The notes beneath the pieces were generated by a model. That model saw nothing but the letters and a program-made list of their open reading frames with translations. It was not told the DNA's origin and did no database searches. A DNA stretch of 64,000 nucleotides from contig BQKZ01000044.1 in assembly GCA_036244855.1 (NCBI GenBank), forward strand, positions 119,305-183,304. The letters run 5' to 3'. How positions within the stretch are numbered: position 1 is the first letter of the stretch; the number at the start of each line of letters is the position of its first letter. Both the position numbers and the translations under genes were made by a program. Source of the DNA: Temnopleurus reevesii. Taxonomy: Eukaryota; Echinodermata; Echinoidea; Temnopleuroida; Temnopleuridae. Of the stretch, positions 36,301 to 40,700 are shown piece by piece.

Positions 36301-37674
36301 TCCTATCAATAGCGTCTGTAGTGTAGGACTAATGACAGAACTGTTGTAGGGAATACGCATGTAGTCTGATGCCCAGAGGAGGGATTTACCCAACGCATAG
36401 ATGTACATCTGAAATGAAAATATTCAGTGAGATTCATTAAATATCATAAACATTTTACAACAAGACAAATTTGATGTTTGTAAACTTATCATTCGAATGC
36501 ATGTCTATACACTCAAATCTCCAAGTAAGTATTCTTGATAAAATCAAAGTTGAAATCTCTATGATACATTATCAACAAGTGTTGACAAGATGAAGCAGTT
36601 ATCACACAGATCTTTCATCAGTAATTTACAAGTTGATTCTATCTGCAGATCATTTCAAACACACCATCACACTAAACTGCTTTAGTATCATCAAAATAAT
36701 ATGAGGACATGTTTTATAAATATTTCTTTTGATGCCCTTTCAAATAGAGATAACAAAACCTATGATAAGCTCATAATTCTTCAACACTCACCTTCTCAAC
36801 AGCAGCATTTGTGAATGACCTTTGACCTCCGATGCCCTCTGGAGGTAGATAGTTAGCAATGTTTGGTAGCGTGACATCGATGCTTTCAGCAAACTGTACA
36901 GTACCAGTAGGACTGAAGAGAACAGTGTATGGACTCACAACAAAGCTAGGTCCATCTGCTGCTACAGCACGACCTGGAGAGCAAGTGAATTCCGAGTAAG
37001 AATTACAGGTTGGTCTTAGTGTAGAAATCTTAATTTCTGATTAAATCAGGTTCTAAAACAGATGTCACAACGGTAAAAATTATTGTAAATGTCTAAATAT
37101 TACTTAACAAATAAGATTACAACATAATAAACAGGTTGCTCGATGAACCAATTCTGGTTGGTTTTAAATAATCTGTCACCCTGTAAATCTAATGATGTAA
37201 AAATCATCTCTGAAAAACCAATACCACAGGTTTGTTGAGGCTTACTCTGACAGAAAGTTTGAATCTAAGAAAAAATATTTTACTACTATCAGTAGAACCA
37301 TGTAATTTTCTGTGATTTCACTTTTTAAAAGATTTTGTATTCTCCCTTGATATGAGCTTATGTACTAATGCGTGATTCATTGAATCATCTTGATTTTTGT
37401 GTAATGACAAGCCAGATACATGTAGTTCAGAAATATTCCTGCAGATACATTAATGAAGACCTACTTTACATGTACTACTCTGAAGAAAGGAGTTGCTTTT
37501 TGTTTGTGTTTATTTGCAAACCACAGAGAGTATTTAGTTACCTTGGATGAAGATGTCTTGAATGGCCTTGCAGCTTTGACACAGAATGCTCCATAGCTCC
37601 TCCTCCTCCAGGGGACCTCCTCTCACCTGGAGAACCTCACTCAGGGAGACCTGGATACTGCTAGATACAGGCAT
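20..37674 (-). CDS. PTPN13: PTPN13-like KIND-FERM-5xPDZ scaffold phosphatase (gene span, 3' part missing)
   Basis: Thirty-one coding exons on the minus strand join in a single frame (8436 nt, 2812 codons) and leave the window at the left edge with no stop. The translated domains run KIND, FERM, then five PDZ domains in the order of vertebrate PTPN13. PDZ2 carries NTSVKHGGIYIK, PDZ3 KKLFAGQAA and PDZ5 IHYIND, each close to its PTPN13 counterpart. FRMPD2 shares KIND-FERM-PDZ but has only three PDZ domains. In this family the FERM domain targets the cell cortex, the PDZ domains bind C-termini of receptors and adaptors, and a C-terminal class I tyrosine phosphatase acts on them. That catalytic domain is not in the window and is assumed. 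Human PTPN13 is about 2485 residues in all; this one already exceeds that because of long linkers. Introns not described separately hold only AT-rich sequence and dispersed repeats. Confidence 0.93.
452..578. mobile_element. Palindromic MITE, GTAACATAAA family (copy 1)
   Basis: Ends GGGTCCTGTAACATAAAAG and CTTTTATGTTACAGACCC are inverted repeats. The interior has ATTAATTGC-type palindromes. In the intron between PTPN13 exons 30 and 31. Confidence 0.75.
1057..1754 (-). CDS. PTPN13: PTPN13 exon 30: end of PDZ4, linker, PDZ5
   Basis: Residues 2472-2703. VNGRSMRGMSHFDAVSFLR completes PDZ4 with the class I His. A Pro/Ser linker with DDDDDWSDVGS follows. PDZ5 is PTVLIKKNEKGQLGLLLGF, then VGDEIHYINDQPVTGISMEK and a final LVELKATR. 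PDZ5 has Met, not His, at the start of helix B. Leaves in phase 2. Confidence 0.95.
2749..2776. repeat. (AATG)n microsatellite
   Basis: AATAAATAAAATAAATG then several AATG units, in the intron between PTPN13 exons 29 and 30. Confidence 0.85.
2854..3012 (-). CDS. PTPN13: PTPN13 exon 29: PDZ4
   Basis: Residues 2419-2471. IFEVHLVKPQRGGLGFTVAG has the GLGF loop; GCYIKDILQEPAMSHPRLR and KGDKILE match human PTPN13 PDZ4 (GCYVHDVIQDPA). Phase 0 at both ends; donor GAG|GTGACA. Confidence 0.94.
3885..4145 (-). mobile_element. tRNA-derived SINE, degenerate minus-strand copy
   Basis: The minus strand gives GCAGTTTGAATCCCATCC (box B relic), then ATCCACATTATGATGCACTC, CAACCCAGGTGAGGTGAATG and a TAATAAT-type tail. 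The box A region is decayed. Confidence 0.7.
4199..4738 (-). CDS. PTPN13: PTPN13 exon 28: proline-rich linker
   Basis: Residues 2239-2418, between PDZ3 and PDZ4. Two runs of six or seven prolines (LPPPPPPHTSPPPSP, DLPPPPPPPTSPP) could bind SH3, WW or profilin-type partners (inference). An acidic block and Ser-rich segment with basic patches follow. 180 codons, phase 0 at both ends. Confidence 0.9.
5512..5604 (-). CDS. PTPN13: PTPN13 exon 27: end of PDZ3
   Basis: Residues 2208-2238, ETVAKLRGAQQNVKLLLCRP: the rest of helix B and last strand of PDZ3 (human PTPN13 ends LLLCRP). 31 codons, phase 0 at both ends. Confidence 0.92.
8241..8403. mobile_element. Inverted-repeat MITE with TTA target duplication
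   Basis: TTA|GGGGGCGTTGTTCAAAA and TTTTGAGCAACACCCCC|TTA. Both arms also hold a CAACTGCAACTTT-type motif in inverted orientation. A 3-base TTA duplication is typical of PIF/Harbinger-type insertion; the assignment is inferred. Confidence 0.75.
8555..8853 (+). mobile_element. tRNA-derived SINE, full length
   Basis: Head with Pol III box A-like TGGTGTAGTGGTCATCAC and box B GGTTCGAATCC, a body CACTCAACCCAGGTGAG, a conserved tail GGCTGCCCGGCTAAAGCCAG and GTGCGCTATATAAA, and a TTATTATTATT end. The best-preserved SINE in the window. Confidence 0.88.
11318..12070. mobile_element. CpG- and homopolymer-rich TTAA element (truncated copy)
   Basis: Starts TTAACCCTAATCCC, then GGGATATTTCAG, a G12/C10 hairpin and CGCGCGATCGCGCC. 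Its interior around 11860 matches, inverted, the interior of 28361-29088 (GTGATTTT, CAAAGTCAATG). The right terminal repeat is not clear. Confidence 0.6.
12373..12537. mobile_element. Palindromic MITE, GTAACATAAA family (copy 2)
   Basis: CCTGGGCCCAGTAACATAAA at one end and TTTATGTTACGGGGCCCAGG at the other; GCGATTAATTGCTA and TAGCAATTAATCG lie inside. Nearly the whole 165 bases can fold into a hairpin. Confidence 0.8.
12771..12982 (-). CDS. PTPN13: PTPN13 exon 26: PDZ3
   Basis: Residues 2137-2207. NTFEVQLHKGSQGLGFSVMG carries a canonical GLGF loop; LIRIKKLFAGQAASQSG and DDVILAVNGDLVHNATHP follow. The His lies at the class I position of helix B. The exon stops at THP and helix B continues in an exon 7.2 kb away. 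Confidence 0.94.
13540..14667 (-). CDS. PTPN13: PTPN13 exon 25: giant Ser/Pro/acidic linker
   Basis: Residues 1761-2136, one 1128-nt open exon between PDZ2 and PDZ3. Ser-Pro-rich (VSPSSDDVALSPTD, SPTSPEPTSES) with acidic blocks, a SAESAESESEESES run coded by a 9-base tandem repeat, and GDWSDDKDS. No folded domain seen. The acceptor is taken as TTTTGCAG at 14668-14675; the frame is also open to 14749, and an acceptor near 14731 would add about 21 residues. Confidence 0.86.
15979..16215 (-). CDS. PTPN13: PTPN13 exon 24: acidic linker
   Basis: Residues 1682-1760. Strongly acidic, with EYETEWNDEDEDAF, then IPPSLVIPPEIK. The chosen donor ATTAAAG|GTGAT keeps phase 1; AACAAA|GTAAAT, 18 bases on, would need a different acceptor downstream. 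Confidence 0.82.
16747..17049 (-). CDS. PTPN13: PTPN13 exon 23: end of PDZ2, Gln/Gly-rich linker
   Basis: Residues 1581-1681. GDRLLEVNKASLTQVTHKQA completes PDZ2, with the class I His in helix B. A Pro/Gln-rich stretch and a run of eight Gly, coded by a GGT repeat, follow. Phase 1 at both ends. Confidence 0.93.
17108..17289. mobile_element. CAGTCAAACCTGTC inverted-repeat MITE (copy 1)
   Basis: TACTGTCACACC at one end and ACAGGTTTGACTGTA at the other, with several GTGGCCAC blocks inside. TA borders and CAGTCAAACC ends resemble pogo/Tc1-type elements. Confidence 0.68.
17622..17715 (-). CDS. PTPN13: PTPN13 exon 22: PDZ2
   Basis: Residues 1550-1580, GGVNTSVKHGGIYIK then GGAAYVDGRIKS. This block is nearly diagnostic for PTPN13 PDZ2 (human GGVNTSVRHGGIYVK). 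Phase 0 to 1; donor CAG|GTTTG is weak but in frame. Confidence 0.95.
18344..18805 (-). CDS. PTPN13: PTPN13 exon 21: linker and start of PDZ2
   Basis: Residues 1396-1549. Acidic Ser-rich linker with SADEWDDLDHDDDD, then KYTVQLKKVNGSLGISVT, the start of PDZ2. 154 codons, phase 0 at both ends; acceptor AATACCAG, donor GTGAGT. Confidence 0.93.
19019..19305 (+). mobile_element. tRNA-derived SINE, diverged copy
   Basis: Same layout as 8555-8853: GGTGTAGTGGCTCTGACTCT, CAGTTTGATTCC, TTTCCATCAGCAAGAAATT, TGGCTGCCAGCTAAAGC, ending in ATTATTATATT. It lies in the PTPN13 intron between exons 20 and 21. Confidence 0.83.
19358..19785 (-). CDS. PTPN13: PTPN13 exon 20: PDZ1-PDZ2 linker
   Basis: Residues 1253-1395. 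Ser/Asn/Pro-rich with a basic patch (PPTKPRRRPESFGSNYSLNS), then an acidic run (DDEDIEVDEEEDRERNAEKE). PPTKPRRRP could serve as an SH3 ligand (inference). Phase 1 to 0. Confidence 0.85.
19926..20345. mobile_element. TTAA-bordered element ending beside PTPN13 exon 19
   Basis: TTAAAGGAATAGATTCATAA at the left and TTTAA near 20342-20345. The body (CACACACCG-, CATTTTGTACGTGAAGCATG-type blocks) matches 52162-52642 in reverse orientation. Its border is about ten bases from the exon 19 donor. Confidence 0.7.
20356..20583 (-). CDS. PTPN13: PTPN13 exon 19: PDZ1
   Basis: Residues 1177-1252. Completes PDZ1: GLTIVGGEN, LGIFVRSIEPHGPA, GDRIISINGQSLEGV, and helix B with GHRVAVDII. The His at the start of helix B indicates class I (S/T-x-hydrophobic) ligands. 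Phase 1 at both ends. Confidence 0.95.
21012..21179 (-). CDS. PTPN13: PTPN13 exon 18: linker and start of PDZ1
   Basis: Residues 1121-1176. A charged linker leads into DIIIVTLKKSQQKGLG, the first PDZ1 strand and half of the carboxylate-binding loop. The GLGL motif is split by the phase 1 intron. Confidence 0.9.
21493..21678. mobile_element. CAGTCAAACCTGTC inverted-repeat MITE (copy 2)
   Basis: TACAGTCAAACCTGTCTATA on the left, GTAGACAGGTTTGACTGTA on the right, four GTGGCCAC-type blocks and a CTCCAGG centre. The same family as 17108-17289, better preserved. Confidence 0.78.
22143..22325 (-). mobile_element. SINE-type tail fragment with (AAT)n
   Basis: A run of AAT units (about 22151-22203) is followed on the plus strand by GCTACTTATATAGCGCACAG, resembling the reversed tail of the SINEs. 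The following 100 bases are unassigned. The fold-back element at 22330 lies next to it. Confidence 0.5.
22330..23028. mobile_element. Fold-back element rich in GGTGTT/AACACC arrays
   Basis: GGGTGACTTCAAGTACGGTG at the left and its inverse at the right. Left flank ends ATT and right flank begins ATT, a possible 3-base duplication. Inside are at least eight short runs of GGTGTT or AACACC in both orientations. It sits in the PTPN13 intron between exons 17 and 18, 28 bases from exon 17. Confidence 0.8.
23057..23133 (-). CDS. PTPN13: PTPN13 exon 17: linker
   Basis: Residues 1095-1120, TSKTRGEENGYAEVGPRETE. Its NGYAEVG resembles the NGYEEVN of the preceding exon. Phase 2 to phase 1. The fold-back element at 22330-23028 ends 29 bases downstream of this exon's donor side. 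Confidence 0.8.
23635..23951 (-). CDS. PTPN13: PTPN13 exon 16: linker
   Basis: Residues 990-1094, an open 317-nt exon in phase 0, leaving in phase 2. Pro/Arg/Gln-rich, with tyrosine motifs (NEYMENGYEEVN, DDPPYATIES) that look like SH2 or PTB ligands if phosphorylated; that role is inferred. Confidence 0.82.
24336..24580 (-). CDS. PTPN13: PTPN13 exon 15: linker after FERM
   Basis: Residues 908-989. Tyr- and acid-rich at first (SLASERYANHYEPND, EFEYSDEEQ), then basic and Ser-rich. It starts after ATTTAG in phase 1 and ends at AGCAAG|GTATAC in phase 0. Confidence 0.82.
25657..25748 (-). CDS. PTPN13: PTPN13 exon 14: end of FERM F3 lobe
   Basis: Residues 877-907. GRYLVQLCKSQHRFHMAVR is the final F3 helix (human PTPN13 has YLLHLCSYQHKF here). 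Phase 2 to phase 1. Confidence 0.93.
26251..26324 (-). CDS. PTPN13: PTPN13 exon 13: FERM F3 lobe
   Basis: Residues 853-876, RRKFIVEPYDETGTKFVHF, a beta-strand pair of the F3 lobe. Ends in phase 2 at AA|GTGAG. Confidence 0.9.
26744..26929 (-). CDS. PTPN13: PTPN13 exon 12: FERM F2/F3 lobes
   Basis: Residues 791-852. EYGIHFHRVTHSKK enters the PH-like F3 lobe, then WLGVCTRGIIVYEKSG and HPWNKTKKIAFD, the F3 strands. Phase 0 at both ends, 62 codons. Confidence 0.95.
27082..27403. mobile_element. Fold-back element with ~75-base arms
   Basis: ACAGTATAAATGAGGCATC onward to CTCTGTGTAGAC on the left; the right arm starts GTCTACACAGAGAAAGTCTG and runs to CCTCATTTACACTGT. The centre holds a TTCAA tandem repeat. 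Lies between PTPN13 exons 11 and 12. Confidence 0.8.
27607..27895 (-). CDS. PTPN13: PTPN13 exon 11: FERM F2 lobe
   Basis: Residues 694-790. LTRHQYYLQLRRDILEER and LQLAALALQAEMGD are the hallmark helices of the acyl-CoA-binding-protein-like F2 lobe, followed by NYFLPEHYV. Phase 2 to phase 0. Confidence 0.95.
28361..29088. mobile_element. CpG- and homopolymer-rich TTAA element (complete copy)
   Basis: TTAACCCTATTCCAACTGGG at the left, CCCAGTTAAAATAGGGTTAA at the right, with TTAA at both borders. Inside each end is a G-run/C-run hairpin and a CGCGATCG-rich patch; the middle is AT-rich. No transposase frame, so non-autonomous. In the PTPN13 intron between exons 10 and 11. Confidence 0.78.
29544..29706 (-). 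CDS. PTPN13: PTPN13 exon 10: FERM F1/F2 lobes
   Basis: Residues 640-693. GEYLFIDPDTKLYKVGPESW followed by FTVFFRVKYYVENIS is the standard F1-to-F2 passage of FERM domains. Phase 1 to phase 2. Confidence 0.94.
30572..30746 (-). CDS. PTPN13: PTPN13 exon 9: FERM F1 lobe
   Basis: Residues 582-639. KKRVTAVMLNGRRLDLLCDL begins the ubiquitin-like F1 lobe, followed by GQELFDLIASHLGLNERSYFG, the usual F1 helix and strand. Leaves in phase 1. Confidence 0.94.
31172..31246 (-). CDS. PTPN13: PTPN13 exon 8: segment before the FERM F1 lobe
   Basis: Residues 557-581, 25 codons in phase 0. KFFGPEFVVMSGEP matches the conserved GPEFV block just before the FERM domain of PTPN13. Strong polypyrimidine tract and TTTTCAG acceptor. 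Confidence 0.9.
31776..31999 (-). CDS. PTPN13: PTPN13 exon 7: linker before FERM
   Basis: Residues 482-556, entering in phase 1 after TTCAG and leaving in phase 0 at AAA|GTAAG. Ser/Pro/His-rich, then a basic end (RNTLPSRKKLK). Linker assignment rests on phase and position. Confidence 0.82.
32488..32602. mobile_element. Second member of the TTA-flanked MITE family
   Basis: GATCAACTGCAACTTGC and CCTTTGAGCAACACCACC match the right end of 8241-8403; the left end (GTGGTGCGACC) is degraded. It ends about 30 bases from the PTPN13 exon 6 donor. Confidence 0.6.
32633..33400 (-). CDS. PTPN13: PTPN13 exon 6: Ser/Arg-rich linker
   Basis: Residues 226-481, an open 256-codon exon in phase 1. It is rich in Arg-Ser pairs and basic runs (SRSTRSSRD, SSRRDTSHRS, SRSKQRSPPP) and ends with an acidic, Ser/Thr-rich stretch (DYESETDTMTEDES). 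No folded domain is visible. It probably carries many basophilic kinase sites. The frame stays open past the donor at 32632 into the intron; that extension is not coding. Confidence 0.85.
33688..34108. mobile_element. Inverted-repeat element, ATATGGGTATTTCC ends
   Basis: ATATGGGTATTTCC.CGGGGTTGGGTC at the left and GACCCAACCCCATGGAAATA with CCCATAT at the right, an imperfect inverted repeat of over 30 bases. In the PTPN13 intron between exons 5 and 6. Confidence 0.75.
34469..34574 (-). CDS. PTPN13: PTPN13 exon 5: Ser/Asn-rich linker
   Basis: Residues 191-225, a low-complexity linker (SNTNNSVSTVTGSPMSHSG) between KIND and FERM. Enters in phase 0 and leaves in phase 1 at CAG|GTAAG. Assigned from splice borders and frame, not from homology. 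Confidence 0.78.
35071..35166 (-). CDS. PTPN13: PTPN13 exon 4: end of KIND domain
   Basis: Residues 159-190, 32 codons, phase 0 to 0. Includes LGYGMPYARHIIQLSKIVLG, which aligns with the final KIND helix. Acceptor GATACAG, donor GTAAGTC. Confidence 0.88.
35283..35801. mobile_element. TTAA-bordered MITE, AGCCCAAGTATAG ends
   Basis: TTAA|AGCCCAAGTATAGTTTTG and CAAAACTATACATGGGCT|TTAA form near-perfect terminal inverted repeats of about 24 bases. Length 519. TTAA duplication suggests piggyBac- or Kolobok-type mobilisation; no transposase is present. Confidence 0.82.
36250..36408 (-). CDS. PTPN13: PTPN13 exon 3: KIND domain
   Basis: Residues 106-158. MYIYALGKSLLWASDY matches the KIND helix that follows the APE-like position, and LQTLLIGMSDNNPITRLSL matches the next helix. 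Phase 0 at both ends, 53 codons. Confidence 0.92.
36792..36973 (-). CDS. PTPN13: PTPN13 exon 2: KIND domain
   Basis: Residues 45-105. FVVSPYTVLFSPTGTVQF is the typical KIND segment (human PTPN13 has a matching SPWSLLLLPSGSVSF). It starts after TCTCCAG and ends in phase 0 at GAGAAG|GTGAG. Confidence 0.92.
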
Positions 37675-37684
37675 GATGCTGGAG
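37542..37684 (-). CDS. PTPN13: PTPN13 exon 1 (first coding): start codon and KIND domain N-terminus
   Basis: Coding starts at the ATG at 37674-37672, preceded in the exon by ten noncoding bases and a CTCAG acceptor, so at least one 5'UTR exon lies upstream. It encodes residues 1-44, including VSLSEVLQVRGGPLEEEELW, the start of a KIND domain (a non-catalytic kinase-C-lobe-like fold). It ends in phase 1 at CAAG|GTAAC. Confidence 0.9.
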
Positions 37685-37737
37685 CTGAGACAATGAAGGA
37701 GATACAGATAACATTAATGACAATGAAAGAGATGGAT

Positions 37738-37801
37738 CCACAGCTCCTCCTCCTCCAGGGGACTTCCTCTCACCTGGAGAACCTCACTCAGTGAGACCTG
37801 G
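37738..37801 (-). repeat. Partial duplicate of PTPN13 KIND exon in upstream intron
   Basis: About 63 bases repeat the exon segment 37591-37653 at an offset of 147 bases with about three mismatches. The minus strand still reads VSLSEVLQVRGSPLEEEELW, but there is no proper acceptor, so it is a fragment. A more diverged trace (CAATGAAAGAGAT and neighbouring bases) lies near 38231-38275. Confidence 0.85.
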
Positions 37802-38314
37802 GTTGTATTTCATAAACCTGTTCTTTGATCTATGCATTCAATGATTTAAAACTTGATTTTTAATTTCTGAAAATAACCAGTTAATTGTACTATTGAATGA
37901 AAAATTATGTAGCCTACATGTATAAGGATATTGTTTGTATATGTTTTATTGTTTGTGTTCAAACATGTTATTGTTTGCAAACAGGGCCTCATGAAAGACC
38001 ACTAAATTGGTGAAATGAGCCACCCTGTACAAATATCAGAAATAAATAAATAAATAAATAAATAAATCATCGCTCCCATTTCTATATTGAATCTGAAAAA
38101 ATGTCACCAGCCGTTCGTAAAATGGCCCATACATCTACGAACAGCTTCATGAAATGATATCCAGGGCAGCTCTACAGGAATGGTGATGCAGCTAAAATTT
38201 AAAAAAAAAAGAAGGAAAGAAGATAATAACAATGAAAGAGATAGCTCCATACGATGTAGCTTCTCCTCCAGAACGTTTGAATACAAGTATTTTCAAGGAC
38301 CAGTTGGACAAAAA

Positions 38315-38474
38315 GGAGGGTATTTCATGAAGCTCACTCTTGAATAATTAACATACAGTCATGTAGTGACAGTCCGAGACTATGCTTTCCAACCAATGAA
38401 AATCAAGGGTCTGCTCGGATTAATAGTCAGCGCTGACTATATCGTAATAGTTACATCTTCATGAAACACCCTCC
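38315..38474. mobile_element. Fold-back MITE, TTTCATGAAG ends
   Basis: GGAGGGTATTTCATGAAG and CTTCATGAAACACCCTCC form inverted ends, with AGTCAGCGCTGACT in the right half. It abuts the next element after one base. Confidence 0.75.
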
Positions 38475-38475
38475 T

Positions 38476-38646
38476 GGGAGGTGTTTCACAAAGATAAGAA
38501 AGACTTAACGCACGACTTAAAGTTCGACTGGTATCAGATCTAATGATAAATGATAAATAGCATTACGCGTATTCAGCACAAGAACTGATACCAGTCGAAC
38601 GTAAAGTCGTGCGTAAAGTCTTTCTTATCCTGGTGAAACACCTCCC
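38476..38646. mobile_element. Fold-back MITE, GATAAGAAAGACTT family (copy 1)
   Basis: GGGAGGTGTTTCACAAAGAT with AAGAAAGACTTAA at the left; its inverse, AAGTCTTTCTTATCCTGG with TGAAACACCTCCC, at the right. Arms of about 65 bases, including CGACTGGTATCAG and CTGATACCAGTCG. Confidence 0.85.
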
Positions 38647-38849
38647 TGGCCATAGCTTTGACTTCTAGCTGCCATATTGGTCAAACTCAAAGACCAAGTG
38701 GCTGTAGCACAATGAGATCTTTTGCATAGGTATGATGTGATATTTCTGGTGCAATTTTGCTTTCTTGTAAAGCCAATGTTTTTGCAAATATATTGCTAAT
38801 ACTAACATGCTTGTATCATCAAACAGTAGCTCTCAGTCATGTAGGGGCC

Positions 38850-39005
38850 ATAATAATGATAATAATGAACGGCTTTTATATAGCGCTTATCAACTCTAAG
38901 AATTCTCTAAGCGCTCTACAATTGCAGCATTATTACCCTGGCTTTAGCCCGGCAGCCACTTCATTAGCGCACTTGGCGTTTCCACTTTCCCCAGATCAAA
39001 CAATT
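38850..39005 (-). mobile_element. SINE 3' fragment
   Basis: Only the tail half: minus-strand GGCTGCCGGGCTAAAGCCAG, then a GCGCTATATAAAAGCC box and an ATTATTATC end. No tRNA head. Confidence 0.75.
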
Positions 39006-39612
39006 ATTCACAGGGGAATATAAATGTAGCAACCTTTTCCATTCAATTGAATTTCCATATATCTTAACAGAGCACATACACCACATGTACATGTATATAA
39101 AAGCCATGAAGAGGAATAATGAGGTGTTACGATTATTTCCCTAAAATCGGTTATTAGAATTTATGATATCATGCCTGAAATTTCCCACACGCAACCTTTT
39201 TGAAGGATGTACAGTGTACATAGAAATTTACATGTATGACAAATTCATTTAATATCACCAATACAGTGCACTGCAATCATCATTTGTATGTTGTCATTGA
39301 TCTTTCTTTATAATCCTCTACAAATAGACACAGTTCAACTCTCAATTAACTAGACCCTTGAATACACTACACCTGCATACCACAGTCAACGCCAGTAGAC
39401 ATCCACATACAGTGTATACAAGGGAATCATTACAGACTGTAAACAAAACAGAATCAGAAGTGGCAGCTGCTCCTGCCTTGGGAAAACATCAATTATGAAA
39501 GGAGCTTATACTGCATAGAAAAATGTTCACAGTTTTCACTCAGTTTGAAAAAAAAAGTCTGTTGGAAGAAGAACAGAGGCTAATTGCATGAAATGGTCTT
39601 GGTTATCCTGTT

Positions 39613-39726
39613 CTTGCTACTTAACTTAGACGTCTGAACTTCTTGTGCCATCCTCTTAATATAGAAATTTCCAGGTTTCCGTCTGTGTTAAGAGGATGGC
39701 ACAAGAAGTTAAGACATCTTAGCAAG
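39613..39726. mobile_element. Fold-back repeat, CTTCTTGTGCCATCCTCTTAA arms
   Basis: ACTTCTTGTGCCATCCTCTT on the left arm and AAGAGGATGGCACAAGAAGT on the right, extended by CTTGCTA and TAGCAAG. Stem of about 45 bases around a short loop. Confidence 0.78.
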
Positions 39727-40416
39727 AAAAAGAGCTTTCTGGGCAATTGGCCTCGGGCCTCTACAAAAAAAAAATTCATCACTTGCCTGAAAGTCGGACA
39801 GACAAGTGATCACAAATTTTGAAGAACAATCTGCAAGCCCAAATTCCTCATTGATAATGCACACGTGTTCATGTGTATTCTACATTTGCAATACATCTAT
39901 TATTCAGCCATACTCTGCAGAATATCATATCAAAGCTTATGTAGAAGCTTTCACTAAAAAACAAGATGGATAAAACAATTTTTTAAAGAATGCCATACCA
40001 CAAGTCTCATGAAACATATGTGAATTTGAAAAAGACATGATCTCTAAAAAATGGTTTTGCCGCTGAAGATTGGGTAACTTCCCAACTTGGGCAAGCTTCA
40101 TTGAGAAACGTTCGCCTACTCAGCAGTTTTACTTGCACCAATCAAGCAGGCAAGTGATTTTGTGGAGCCAAATATACCAAATATACATAATATACATGAA
40201 GTGTTGATATTAAATAAGTGAACTTGATGAATTAACTATGTAGGCCTATGTATCAGGAGTAACTGGTTTCAATCTATAGAGTAAATAACCTAGAATTTCA
40301 ATAAAAAGTTTAAAGTCAGTCCGTCATGATCGACATGACTTCTGGTTGCGAGCGCGAACGGACGGCGTGTTGCGTATTGGCAACAACGATATTTGAAAAT
40401 TTCCTTGCTTACGCAC

Positions 40417-40700
40417 CTTGCCAAGCTCAGACACTCGGAACACTTCGTACAAATATCCGATCCGTGTTGTCGTCGCGTGTAACTTTGATTCCTCCCCTCT
40501 TCAGGTTCCATTTTTTTTTCAAAAGATGTGCAAAACGCATACGTATGCGATTGCCGAGCTGCGAGCTAGCGAATATAACTTGCTCGCTCGCTATTTCAGG
40601 TTGAAAATGCCATGATTTTACTCGGTTCGCCAATCTTCGTAATCAAAATGGCTGTGGCCACATCACGTACTCTGAACGTCATGTCGCCCCGCCTTTAATT
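40417..40700 (-). promoter_or_regulatory. CpG-rich block, candidate PTPN13 5' exon or promoter
   Basis: A GC- and CpG-rich patch in AT-rich DNA 2.7 kb upstream of the first coding exon. On the minus strand it begins with GGCGGGGCGACATGACG and offers a donor, CTTGGCAAG|GTGCGT, at 40417. Coding exon 1 has an upstream acceptor, so a noncoding exon must exist somewhere; this is one candidate. It could equally be a CpG-rich repeat. Confidence 0.25.

Noticed and set aside
20..37674. FRMPD2 as the identity of the large gene
   Set aside because: FRMPD2 has KIND, FERM and three PDZ domains; here there are five PDZ domains, and PDZ2, PDZ4 and PDZ5 match PTPN13 block by block.
40326..40633. Short overlapping frames in the CpG-rich block as a gene
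   Set aside because: They overlap on both strands, show no domain, and arise because CpG-rich DNA has few stops.
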